DNA of 9,831 nucleotides from DASUFH01 sp036274645 (GTDB lineage: Bacteria; Acidobacteriota; Terriglobia; 20CM-2-55-15): contig DASUFH010000427.1 of the NCBI GenBank assembly GCA_036274645.1, forward strand, positions 1 to 9,831, in the 5' to 3' direction. How positions within the stretch are numbered: position 1 is the first letter of the stretch; each line of letters opens with the position of its first letter. The notes under the pieces are model-generated. The model worked only from the letters and a program-made list of their open reading frames with translations. It did not search any database and was not told where the DNA came from. This document shows positions 1 to 5,590 of this stretch, one piece after another. Both the position numbers and the translations under genes were made by a program.

Positions 1-984
1 GTCGAGCGCTTCGCGCAGCGGGGTATGCCAGTGACCGTCATAGACGAGCTGCGCATAGACGATCGCCAGTTGATCCTTCTGATGGCGCGTCTGCCGGTCC
101 AGGCAGAGCGCTTCCAGTTCGCGGTGCGCCGCCATGATCAGTGTGCCGCCCGGCGTCTCGTACACGCCGCGCGACTTCATGCCGACGACGCGGTTTTCGA
201 CAATGTCCACGCGGCCGATACCATTTGTCCCGCCGATTTCGTTCAGGTCTTCGAGCATCTGCACCGGGCGGATACTCTGCCCGTTGAGGCCGACCGGAAC
301 ACCCTGCTCAAAATCGATGGTGATCTCGCTGTCTCCGTCCGGGCATTCGCGCGGATCCAGCGTCATCATGAACAGGTCCCGGGGCGGGGAATGTCCGGGA
401 TCCTCGAGGACACCGCCTTCGTGGCTCATGTGCCAGAGATTGGCGTCGTGGCTGTAGATCTTTTCCGCGGTGGCCGCAACCGGAATATGGCGCGCTTCGG
501 CGTAGGCGATGGCGTCGTGACGCGACTGAATGTCCCATTCGCGCCATGGCGCGATGATGCGCAGCTGAGGCGCAAACGCCTTATAGGTGAGCTCGAAGCG
601 GACCTGGTCGTTGCCTTTGCCGGTGCAGCCGTGCGCGAGCGCGTCGGCGCCTTCCTCGAGGGCGATTTCCACCTGGCGGCGGGCGAGCAACGGCCGCGCG
701 ATTGATGTGCCGAGCAGGTACTTGCCTTCGTAGGCGCCGCCCGAGCGAACTAGCGGCCAGAGGAAGCCGGTGGCGAACTCCTGGCGCAGATCTTCAACGT
801 AGACTCGCGACGCTCCGGTACGAAGCGCCTTTTCCTGGATTTCTCCGAGATCATCGTCCTGGCCGACATTGCCGACCATGGCAATGACTTCACATCCATA
901 GTTTTCCTTGAGCCACGGAATGATTATGGATGTGTCCAGGCCGCCCGAGTACGCCAGCACGGCCTTCTTCACCGGATGCTTCAT
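1..984 (-). CDS. argG: Argininosuccinate synthase, C-terminus cut by window edge
   Basis: Cytosolic enzyme that joins citrulline and aspartate using ATP to give argininosuccinate, the penultimate step of arginine synthesis. The first 328 codons are present and open to base 1. The N-terminal PP-loop ATP site is AYSGGLDTS (residues 11-19), followed by LLGTSIARPL (about 90-99) and HGCTGKGNDQVRFE (118-131), the family's citrulline/aspartate-binding core. The visible end (VYDGHWHTPLREALD) matches the region roughly 70-100 residues before the usual C-terminus, so only the tail should be missing. The ATG at 984 is preceded by GGAG (992-995) at 7 bases, and the protein begins directly with the PP-loop strand, which supports this start. 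It lies downstream of argF on the same strand and overlaps its last 95 bases in another frame, so the two are almost certainly co-transcribed. The family assignment is very secure. Confidence 0.96.
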   Translation of the reverse strand, partial: MKHPVKKAVLAYSGGLDTSIIIPWLKENYGCEVIAMVGNVGQDDDLGEIQEKALRTGASRVYVEDLRQEFATGFLWPLVRSGGAYEGKYLLGTSIARPLLARRQVEIALEEGADALAHGCTGKGNDQVRFELTYKAFAPQLRIIAPWREWDIQSRHDAIAYAEARHIPVAATAEKIYSHDANLWHMSHEGGVLEDPGHSPPRDLFMMTLDPRECPDGDSEITIDFEQGVPVGLNGQSIRPVQMLEDLNEIGGTNGIGRVDIVENRVVGMKSRGVYETPGGTLIMAAHRELEALCLDRQTRHQKDQLAIVYAQLVYDGHWHTPLREALD

Positions 985-1861
985 GATGGTTCTCCAACAG
1001 CGAAACAAGAATTGCTTTTTCCGCTGGAAGCCGGTTGGCGGCCTGATGGAAGACCAGCGAATATTCGGAGTCGATCACCGCGTCAACCACCTCCACGCCG
1101 CGGTGCGCGGGCAGGCAGTGCATGAAGTAGGGCCGCTTGCCCGTACGTTCGATCAGCCGTTCGTTCACCTGATACGGTTGAAACGCGGCGGCTCGAGCCT
1201 CGGTTTCGCTTTCCTGTCCCATGCTGGCCCAGACGTCGGTGTAGATGGCGTCGGCGCCTTCAACCGCCGCGACATCGCTCGACCACAGCACCGCTTCATC
1301 GGCCCCCGGAGCATAGCCGGCCGGACAGACGGCGCGGAACGACATGCCCGCAAGTTCCGCCGCTTTCCACAGCGAGCGCGACACGTTGTTCCAGTCTCCC
1401 ACGTATACCAGCAGCTTGCCGTCGAACTCCGGCCAGAAGTCCGCCAGCGTCAGCACGTCGGCGAGGGCCTGACAGGGATGCTCCCAGTCGCTCAGCGCGT
1501 TGACCACCGGAATGGTCGCGTAGTGCGCCAGCTCCTCGAGGTCCGCATGACGGAAGACCCGCGCGACAATGGCGTCCACCCAGAGCGACAGATTTCGCGC
1601 CAGATCGGGAACGCTTTCGCGCTCCCCCAGGCGGCTCTCCGCCCCACCGAGCAGGATGGGCCAGCCGCCGAGCTGGCGGATCGCCACTTCGAACGTCACG
1701 CGCGTGCGCAGAGACGGCTTCTCGAAGATCAGGGCAATGTTCTTTCCGGCCAGTTCGTAGTCGCGCCGGCTCCCGCGTTGAGCCGCCGCCAGGTTGAGCA
1801 GACGGCCAAAATCCGCGGGGGACACAGCGCCAATCGACAAGAGGTCTGCATAGTTATTCAT
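890..1861 (-). CDS. argF: Ornithine carbamoyltransferase
   Basis: Cytosolic enzyme that transfers the carbamoyl group of carbamoyl phosphate to ornithine, giving citrulline, the substrate of the adjacent argG product. It has 323 residues. Motifs in order: SLRTR (50-54, carbamoyl-phosphate site, usual form STRTR), HPCQ (128-131), DWNNVSRS (156-163), TDVWASMGQE with the SMG loop (213-215), and HCLPAHRG with the catalytic Cys (248-255). The conserved final helix (ANRLPAEKAILVSLL) ends near residue 289, where the family normally stops. Residues 293-323 are extra and are read from inside argG in another frame. The SMG loop favours ornithine over acetyl- or succinyl-ornithine as substrate, but this is inference. 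The ATG at 1861 has no Shine-Dalgarno sequence, and the predicted transcript starts about 5 bases upstream. It is divergent from argR, with an ARG-box-like site over its promoter. Confidence 0.96.
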   Translation of the reverse strand: MNNYADLLSIGAVSPADFGRLLNLAAAQRGSRRDYELAGKNIALIFEKPSLRTRVTFEVAIRQLGGWPILLGGAESRLGERESVPDLARNLSLWVDAIVARVFRHADLEELAHYATIPVVNALSDWEHPCQALADVLTLADFWPEFDGKLLVYVGDWNNVSRSLWKAAELAGMSFRAVCPAGYAPGADEAVLWSSDVAAVEGADAIYTDVWASMGQESETEARAAAFQPYQVNERLIERTGKRPYFMHCLPAHRGVEVVDAVIDSEYSLVFHQAANRLPAEKAILVSLLENHHEASGEEGRAGVLGRPGHIHNHSVAQGKLWM

Positions 1862-1866
1862 GGTGC

Positions 1867-1880
1867 TGCATAAGTATGCG
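1867..1880. promoter_or_regulatory. Putative ARG box (ArgR operator)
   Basis: TGCATAAGTATGCG contains a perfect 5-base inverted repeat, GCATA/TATGC, around AG (1868-1879). It matches the known ARG-box half-site pattern TGAAT-N4-ATTCA at 7 of 10 arm positions. It lies over the -10 element of the argF promoter and in the gap next to argR, where a repressor site would act. A second, half-site-like TATAATTC (1917-1924) overlaps the argR -10 and could be the partner site. The palindrome is seen; ArgR binding is inferred. Confidence 0.6.
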
Positions 1881-1913
1881 GAACTGTCCCCCGGCGGTCA
1901 ATTTCTTTTTTTT
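1873..1913 (-). promoter_or_regulatory. argF-argG promoter with UP-like A-tract
   Basis: Read on the minus strand: an A-rich tract AAAAAAAAGAAA (1913-1902), immediately followed by -35 TTGACC (1901-1896, 5/6 to consensus), a 17-base spacer, and -10 CATACT (1878-1873, 4/6). The A-tract directly upstream of -35 resembles an UP element bound by the RNA polymerase alpha subunit. Transcription would begin near 1866, only about 5 bases before the argF ATG, giving a nearly leaderless message. This agrees with the absence of a Shine-Dalgarno sequence. The -10 lies inside the ARG-box-like palindrome. Confidence 0.6.
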
Positions 1914-1916
1914 GTG

Positions 1917-1922
1917 TATAAT
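1917..1922 (+). promoter_or_regulatory. argR promoter -10 element
   Basis: A perfect TATAAT lies 37 bases before the argR start. No good -35 is seen at the matching distance (GCGGTC at 1894-1899 with a 17-base spacer). The predicted start near 1929 leaves a leader of about 30 bases containing the ribosome-binding site AGAGG (1944-1948, 10 bases before ATG). The element overlaps an ARG half-site-like TATAATTC, so autorepression is possible. Confidence 0.5.
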
Positions 1923-1958
1923 TCGTGACTTCAACAACGCCCCAGAGGCGCGAAGCTC

Positions 1959-2396
1959 ATGAAAAAAATCCGCCAGAAGGCCATTCTCGAATTGGTGCGA
2001 GACCACCCGATCGCGAGTCAGGAGGAACTGCTCGCGGGTTTGGAGTCCCGGAAAATCGAAGTCTCCCAGTCCACGCTGTCACGGGATATTCAGGAACTGC
2101 GTCTCGCCAAGACCGGCGGAGTCTATACCGTGATGGAACATGAACCGCCCCGGCCAACCGAGGACACGGTGCGGCGGATTCTTCGCGATTTCCTCACCGG
2201 TGTCACCACCGCCCAGAATATCGTCGTTCTCAAGACCGGCAACGGGCACGCTTCGACCGTCTCGCAGGCCATTGACGACGCCGGTTGGCCCGAGGTCGTG
2301 GGAAGTATCGCCGGTGAGAACACCGTATTTCTTGCCGCGCAGTCGGTGCGACAAAGCCGGAAGCTGCAGGCGCGAATCCGGACTCTCGTCGGTTAA
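1959..2396 (+). CDS. argR: Arginine repressor ArgR
   Basis: Transcription factor that, in its family, forms hexamers with arginine and represses arginine biosynthesis genes. Its 145 residues are close to the usual 150-156. The N-terminal winged helix-turn-helix covers about 1-58, with recognition helix SQSTLSRDIQEL (36-47), the family signature. A linker rich in Pro/Glu (61-70) leads to the C-terminal oligomerisation and arginine-binding domain (about 72-145), with TGNGHASTVSQAIDDAG (93-109) and VVGSIAGENTVF (113-124). The usual GTIAGDDT loop is GSIAGENT here: the two aspartates that contact arginine in E. coli ArgR are Glu120 and Asn121. The start is supported by AGAGG 10 bases upstream. It is divergent from argF, with a shared 97-base control region. 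The family call is firm; arginine as effector is likely but less certain because of the loop change. Confidence 0.93.
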   Translation: MKKIRQKAILELVRDHPIASQEELLAGLESRKIEVSQSTLSRDIQELRLAKTGGVYTVMEHEPPRPTEDTVRRILRDFLTGVTTAQNIVVLKTGNGHASTVSQAIDDAGWPEVVGSIAGENTVFLAAQSVRQSRKLQARIRTLVG

Positions 2397-2415
2397 TGAC
2401 CCTCGGTTAATGACC
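2389..2415. repeat. 13-base tandem direct repeat at the argR stop
   Basis: TCGGTTAATGACC occurs at 2389-2401 and again at 2403-2415, a period of 14 bases. The first copy holds the last codons and TAA stop of argR. It looks like a small slippage or tandem duplication. No function is evident. Confidence 0.8.
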
Positions 2416-2453
2416 GATTGTCGTCGGGGACGGTGGCTGCCGCTGCGGACCGG

Positions 2454-2969
2454 TCACCACCGCCGTCCGGCGGGCAGCGCCGGCGGCGGTCCGTAAAGCC
2501 GGACCTCGGTTTCGTCGGAGCAGAGAGCGAGCAGTTCAGCCACCGTTTGCTTTCGCGCCGGGTCCACCACGTCGGGCGCGATCTCGTTTAGTGGAACCAG
2601 CACGAAGCGGCGCTCCGTGTATCGCGGGTGGGGCACGACGAGGCCGGCGCTTTCATGGATTTCATTGCCAAAAAGCAGAATGTCGATGTCCAGCGTGCGA
2701 GGAGCGTTGGGAGCGGGCCGCACCCGCCCTTCCTGCCGCTCGATCTCCAGGCAGATTCCGAGGAGCGCGTCCGGCGTCGCCGACGTTTGCGCTTCCACGG
2801 TAGTATTGAGAAATTGCGGCGCCTCCGGCGGTGAATCCACCGGTTCGGTTTCGTAGATGGATGCGGCGCGGGTGATCGCTACGCCGCGCGCCTCCAACTG
2901 TTCGATCGCGCGCCGGATGTAACCGATGCGGTCGCCCAGGTTCGAGCCGAGGCCCAGATAAACAGTCAT
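2454..2969 (-). CDS. folK: 6-hydroxymethyl-7,8-dihydropterin pyrophosphokinase (HPPK)
   Basis: Cytosolic enzyme that transfers pyrophosphate from ATP to 6-hydroxymethyl-7,8-dihydropterin, preparing it for dihydropteroate synthase in folate synthesis. It has 171 residues, within the usual 155-180. Motifs: YLGLGSNLGDR (4-14), ETEPVDSP (40-47), QFLN (52-55), RVRPAPNAPRTLDIDILLF (82-100) with the metal-binding Asp94 and Asp96, and VPHPRYTERRFVLVPL (112-127). The ATG at 2969 starts directly before the first beta strand. No Shine-Dalgarno sequence is seen upstream. It is divergent from rfbC by 29 bases and convergent with argR, with no other folate gene in the window. The last dozen codons (GPPPALPAGRRW) are encoded by a strong GC-rich hairpin. 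Confidence 0.95.
   Translation of the reverse strand: MTVYLGLGSNLGDRIGYIRRAIEQLEARGVAITRAASIYETEPVDSPPEAPQFLNTTVEAQTSATPDALLGICLEIERQEGRVRPAPNAPRTLDIDILLFGNEIHESAGLVVPHPRYTERRFVLVPLNEIAPDVVDPARKQTVAELLALCSDETEVRLYGPPPALPAGRRW
2459..2490. terminator. GC-rich hairpin at the argR/folK convergent junction
   Basis: ACCGCCG-(T)-CCGGCG pairs with CGCCGGCGGCGGT: 13 base pairs, one bulged T (2466) and the 5-base loop GGCAG (2473-2477). It lies inside the last codons of folK, 63 bases after the argR stop. No U-tract follows on either strand, so it is not a classic intrinsic terminator. It could slow polymerase or protect a 3' end. The pairing is seen; a termination role is a guess. Confidence 0.4.
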
Positions 2970-2998
2970 CGAATGATTATGAACGACGCGGAAGATTC

Positions 2999-3556
2999 AT
3001 GAAAACACGCATCACGCCCACGCCCCTGGCCGATCTGGTTACCGTCGACATCGATTACTTCAAGGACGAACGCGGCTTCTTCATTGAGAGCTACCACCAG
3101 CGGGATTTTGCCGCTGCCGGCATTGCGGACAACTTTGTCCAGGACTCCCATTCCGCGTCGCGGTTCGGCGTGCTCCGGGGGCTGCACTACCAGGATATGC
3201 GCGCCCCGATCGCCAAATTGGTTCGTTGCACCGTCGGCCGCATTCTCGATGTCGCCGTCGACCTGCGGCGCAGTTCGCCCACTTTCGGCCAGTGGTTTTC
3301 CATCGAATTGAGCCCGGAAAACAAGACCCAGCTTTATGTGCCGGTGGGTTTCGCGCACGGTTTTGCGACACTGTCGGAGTATTGCGAGGTGCAATACAAG
3401 CAAAGCGGACTCTATGCTCCGGAAACCGAGGGAGGGATCATCTGGAACGACCCGGAAGTCGGCATCCGCTGGCCCTACGGCAATCCCGTCCTTTCCGAAC
3501 GCGATCGGAAGCAGCAGAGCCTGGAGCAGTATCGCCGCTCCCCCGCGTTTCCCTGA
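2999..3556 (+). CDS. rfbC: dTDP-4-dehydrorhamnose 3,5-epimerase (RmlC)
   Basis: Cytosolic cupin-fold enzyme that epimerises C3 and C5 of dTDP-4-keto-6-deoxy-glucose in dTDP-L-rhamnose synthesis for surface polysaccharides. Its 185 residues are the normal length. Motifs: DERGFFIESY (23-32), NFVQDSHSASRFGVLRGLHYQ (45-65) with catalytic base His63, KLVRCTVGRILDVAVDLRRSSPTFGQW (73-99), VPVGFAHGF (114-122), VQYK with the predicted catalytic acid Tyr133, and WNDPEVGIRWP (149-159). The ATG at 2999 has GGAAG 4 bases upstream (2990-2994), a rather tight spacing. The expected partners rfbA, rfbB and rfbD are absent from the window, so the gene stands alone between folK and the ferritin-like gene. A related 3- or 3,5-epimerase acting on another nucleotide sugar cannot be excluded, but the active-site pattern fits RmlC. 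Confidence 0.93.
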   Translation: MKTRITPTPLADLVTVDIDYFKDERGFFIESYHQRDFAAAGIADNFVQDSHSASRFGVLRGLHYQDMRAPIAKLVRCTVGRILDVAVDLRRSSPTFGQWFSIELSPENKTQLYVPVGFAHGFATLSEYCEVQYKQSGLYAPETEGGIIWNDPEVGIRWPYGNPVLSERDRKQQSLEQYRRSPAFP

Positions 3557-3599
3557 GAACGTTTGGGGCTCAATATGATTCCGTTGTGCAAAGGCGCAG

Positions 3600-4142
3600 T
3601 TACGATTTGTTGCCGAGTTCTTCCAGGAGTGTGACGAGATCGTCGGCGTGCTCTTCTTCCATGGCGAGAATGCCTTCGAGCATCCTTCGCGTGGTCGAGT
3701 CGTGGTCGCCGAGGTAGACGATCATTTCGCGGTAGCTGTCGATGGCGATCCGCTCCGCGACAAGATCCTCCCGGATCATGTCGATGAGCGAGTCTCCCTC
3801 CACGTATTCGGCGTGACTGCGGGTAAGCAGTCCCTCAGGCGAAAAGTCCGGGGCTCCGCCGAGCTGGACAATTCTCTGGGCAATCTGATCCGCGTGCCCC
3901 TGTTCCTCGGTGGCGTGCTGAAGGAATTCCTGGGCGACGCTCTGGGCGTTGATTCCGGAGGCCATGAAGAAGTGACGCTTGTACCGCAAAACACAAACAA
4001 TCTCAGTCGCCAGAGCTTCGTTTAGAATTCGGATAACGGTGGGCCGGTCCGCCTTGTATCCCGGTGTGACGGCGCCTTCTTCGATATGCTGACGGGCGCG
4101 TTCCCGCAGTGTCTTGATATCCGTTAGAAATTCCTTGGGCAT
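3600..4142 (-). CDS. Ferritin-like di-iron protein, bacterioferritin family
   Basis: Four-helix-bundle protein likely to oxidise and store iron in the cytosol. It has 180 residues, about 20 more than E. coli Bfr because of a charged N-terminal extension (about 1-30). The six di-iron ligands of bacterioferritin can be matched: Glu47 (LNEALATEIV), Glu80 and His83 (EEQGH), Glu130 (DLVAERIA), Glu162 and His165 (MEEEH). The haem-ligand Met52 of Bfr, which lies between the second Glu and His, is Gln81 here, so haem is probably not bound in the usual way. The ATG at 4142 has AGGAG 11 bases upstream (4154-4158). It converges on rfbC and is divergent from the beta-propeller gene. The ferritin-like fold is secure. 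Iron storage as opposed to another di-iron oxidase role is inferred; I give no symbol because bfr would imply haem. Confidence 0.85.
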   Translation of the reverse strand: MPKEFLTDIKTLRERARQHIEEGAVTPGYKADRPTVIRILNEALATEIVCVLRYKRHFFMASGINAQSVAQEFLQHATEEQGHADQIAQRIVQLGGAPDFSPEGLLTRSHAEYVEGDSLIDMIREDLVAERIAIDSYREMIVYLGDHDSTTRRMLEGILAMEEEHADDLVTLLEELGNKS

Positions 4143-4186
4143 GGCTGACGTTTCTCCTGGAAAGAATGCATTTTCAAAACGGCTTC

Positions 4187-4192
4187 AGTATA
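4187..4192 (-). promoter_or_regulatory. Possible -10 element for the ferritin-like gene
   Basis: On the minus strand TATACT (5/6 to consensus) lies 44 bases before the ATG, giving a leader of about 38 bases that includes the AGGAG ribosome-binding site. No convincing -35 is seen. The same ten bases TATACTGAAG recur at the predicted promoter of the S41-like gene (7065-7074). No iron-box-like palindrome was seen nearby. Confidence 0.3.
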
Positions 4193-4283
4193 CAGGAGCA
4201 AGCGCGACGGTTCTTTTGGCAGGGTGACCTGCAATCCAATGTGGCAGTGGTTTTCATCGATAATTCTTCCGGGGGTAATACGT

Positions 4284-5528
4284 ATGGGGGTGTGCGCGGC
4301 GACAGCCGCGCTGCGGGCGGTCCGCGGCGCGGGATTCATTCTGTTCTTCGCTCTGATGTTGATGGTTATGGCTGCGGTGTCCGGGTGCGCGGGATCTCAT
4401 TCCGAGGTCCAGGAAAAACCGGCGCCGGCGCCGCCGGCGCCCGAGCCGGCCAGGCCCGTTGTGGAAACGATTCCGGGAATGCCGCCGGTTCCGGACGCTT
4501 CGAATCTCTACAGTGAAACGCGCGAGTTCAGTCCCGCCACGGCGGGAGCGCTGTCGCGCGTCTACGTGCCCAATCGCCAGTCGGGCGACGTTTCCGTGAT
4601 CGATCCGGAATCGATGAAAGTGATCGGAACGTTTCGCGCCGGCGTGAATCCGCAGCACATCGTTCCGTCGTGGGACATGAAGACGTTATGGGTTACCAAC
4701 AACGCGGAGGGCCGGACTGACGGCAGTCTCACGCCCATCGATCCGGTCCTGGGCACGGCGGGGAAGTCCATCGCCGTGGACGATCCCTATAACATGTATT
4801 TCACGCCGGACGGCATGTTTGCGATCGTCGTGGCGGAAGCGTTGAAGCGTCTCGATCTGCGCGACCCGCACACCATGGAAAAGAAGGAGTCGATCGCGGT
4901 TCCCGAGTGCGCCGGCATCAATCACGCGGACTTCTCCATCGACGGGCGCTTTGCCATTTTCACGTGTGAGTTCAACGGGCAGCTGGCCAAGATCGATATT
5001 CCCAACCGCAAGGTACTCGGTTATCTCAAGCTGTCCAAAGGCGGGATGCCCCAGGATATTCGTGTGTCGCCCGATGGCCGGCTCTTCTATGTGGCCGACA
5101 TGCACGCGGACGGCTTGTTCGTGATCGATGGCGAGCAGTTCATGGAGACCGGATTCGTGCCGACCGGTATCGGGACCCACGGCCTCTATCCCAGTCGCGA
5201 CGGAACGAAACTCTACGTGGCCAATCGCGGCTCGCATGAAGTGCGCGGCAAGCCGCACGGGAAGGGAAGCGTTTCCGTTCTCGACTTTGCCAGCGGCGCT
5301 GTCGAAGCGACCTGGCCGATTCCCGGCGGCGGGAGTCCCGACATGGGGAATGTCAGCGCGGACGGGAAGACCCTGTGGCTTTCCGGCCGCTACGACAATG
5401 TTGTCTACGCGATTGACACGACTTCCGGCGCGGTCAAGGAAGTCCCGGTGGGCAAGGAGCCTCATGGGTTGACGGTCTGGCCGCAGCCAGGACGCTATTC
5501 ACTCGGGCACACCGGAAACATGCGGTGA
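4284..5528 (+). CDS. YncE/YVTN-type beta-propeller lipoprotein
   Basis: Predicted lipoprotein of 414 residues. The N-terminus has basic residues (Arg11, Arg14), a hydrophobic core (17-32) and the lipobox VSGC with Cys35, so lipid attachment in an envelope membrane is expected. A Pro/Ala linker follows (about 46-72). The rest is a series of beta-propeller blades of YVTN type, for example RVYVPNRQSGDVSVIDPESM, LWVTNNAEGRTDGSLTPIDP and LYVANRGSHEVRGKPHGKGSVSVLD, with 'S-DG' turns. It ends in EPHGLTVWPQPGRYSLGHTG, a C-terminal signature I associate with YncE-like proteins. Propellers of this kind bind partners or ligands; the substrate is unknown and I assign no function. An earlier GTG at 4224 or ATG at 4239 would add residues before the signal peptide. 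I chose 4284 because GGGGG (4271-4275) precedes it at 8 bases and the signal peptide then has normal form. It is divergent from the ferritin-like gene. Confidence 0.85.
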   Translation: MGVCAATAALRAVRGAGFILFFALMLMVMAAVSGCAGSHSEVQEKPAPAPPAPEPARPVVETIPGMPPVPDASNLYSETREFSPATAGALSRVYVPNRQSGDVSVIDPESMKVIGTFRAGVNPQHIVPSWDMKTLWVTNNAEGRTDGSLTPIDPVLGTAGKSIAVDDPYNMYFTPDGMFAIVVAEALKRLDLRDPHTMEKKESIAVPECAGINHADFSIDGRFAIFTCEFNGQLAKIDIPNRKVLGYLKLSKGGMPQDIRVSPDGRLFYVADMHADGLFVIDGEQFMETGFVPTGIGTHGLYPSRDGTKLYVANRGSHEVRGKPHGKGSVSVLDFASGAVEATWPIPGGGSPDMGNVSADGKTLWLSGRYDNVVYAIDTTSGAVKEVPVGKEPHGLTVWPQPGRYSLGHTGNMR

Positions 5529-5563
5529 TGCGCGGTCCATTGAAGATCTTCCGAAACGCGTGA

Positions 5564-5588
5564 CCGGCGGTCCGCTGAGGGCCGCTGG
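5564..5588 (+). terminator. Hairpin after the beta-propeller gene
   Basis: CCGGCGGTCC pairs with GGGCCGCTGG around the 5-base loop GCTGA: a 10-base-pair stem with two G-U pairs when transcribed from the plus strand. On the minus strand those become A-C mismatches, so the structure favours the plus-strand transcript. It starts 36 bases after the stop of the beta-propeller gene and ends 3 bases before the mltG stop. No U-tract follows, so efficient intrinsic termination is uncertain. Confidence 0.45.
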
Positions 5589-5590
5589 AG

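Noticed and set aside
25..705. Long plus-strand open frame opposite argG, and similar long frames opposite argF (908-1873), the beta-propeller gene (4686-5465 minus) and the S41-like gene (7245-8324 minus)
   Set aside because: Each lies antisense to a gene with clear family motifs, has no recognisable domain, and is Arg/His/Val-rich as expected from GC-rich codon shadows.
3557..3599. Possible terminator between convergent rfbC and the ferritin-like gene
   Set aside because: Only 4-base pairings such as TGAG/CTCA were found, with no U-tract.
4217..4233. Sigma-54-like sequence TGGCAGGGTGACCTGCA upstream of the beta-propeller gene
   Set aside because: The GG and GC pairs are 11 bases apart instead of 10, and no activator site or second element supports it.
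4259..4264. GATAAT as a -10 for the beta-propeller gene
   Set aside because: Transcription would start within the predicted Shine-Dalgarno region, and no -35 is found at 16-18 bases.
4418..4452. GCC/GGC-rich palindromic stretch in the beta-propeller gene
   Set aside because: It encodes the Pro/Ala linker after the lipobox; low-complexity coding explains it without a structural element.
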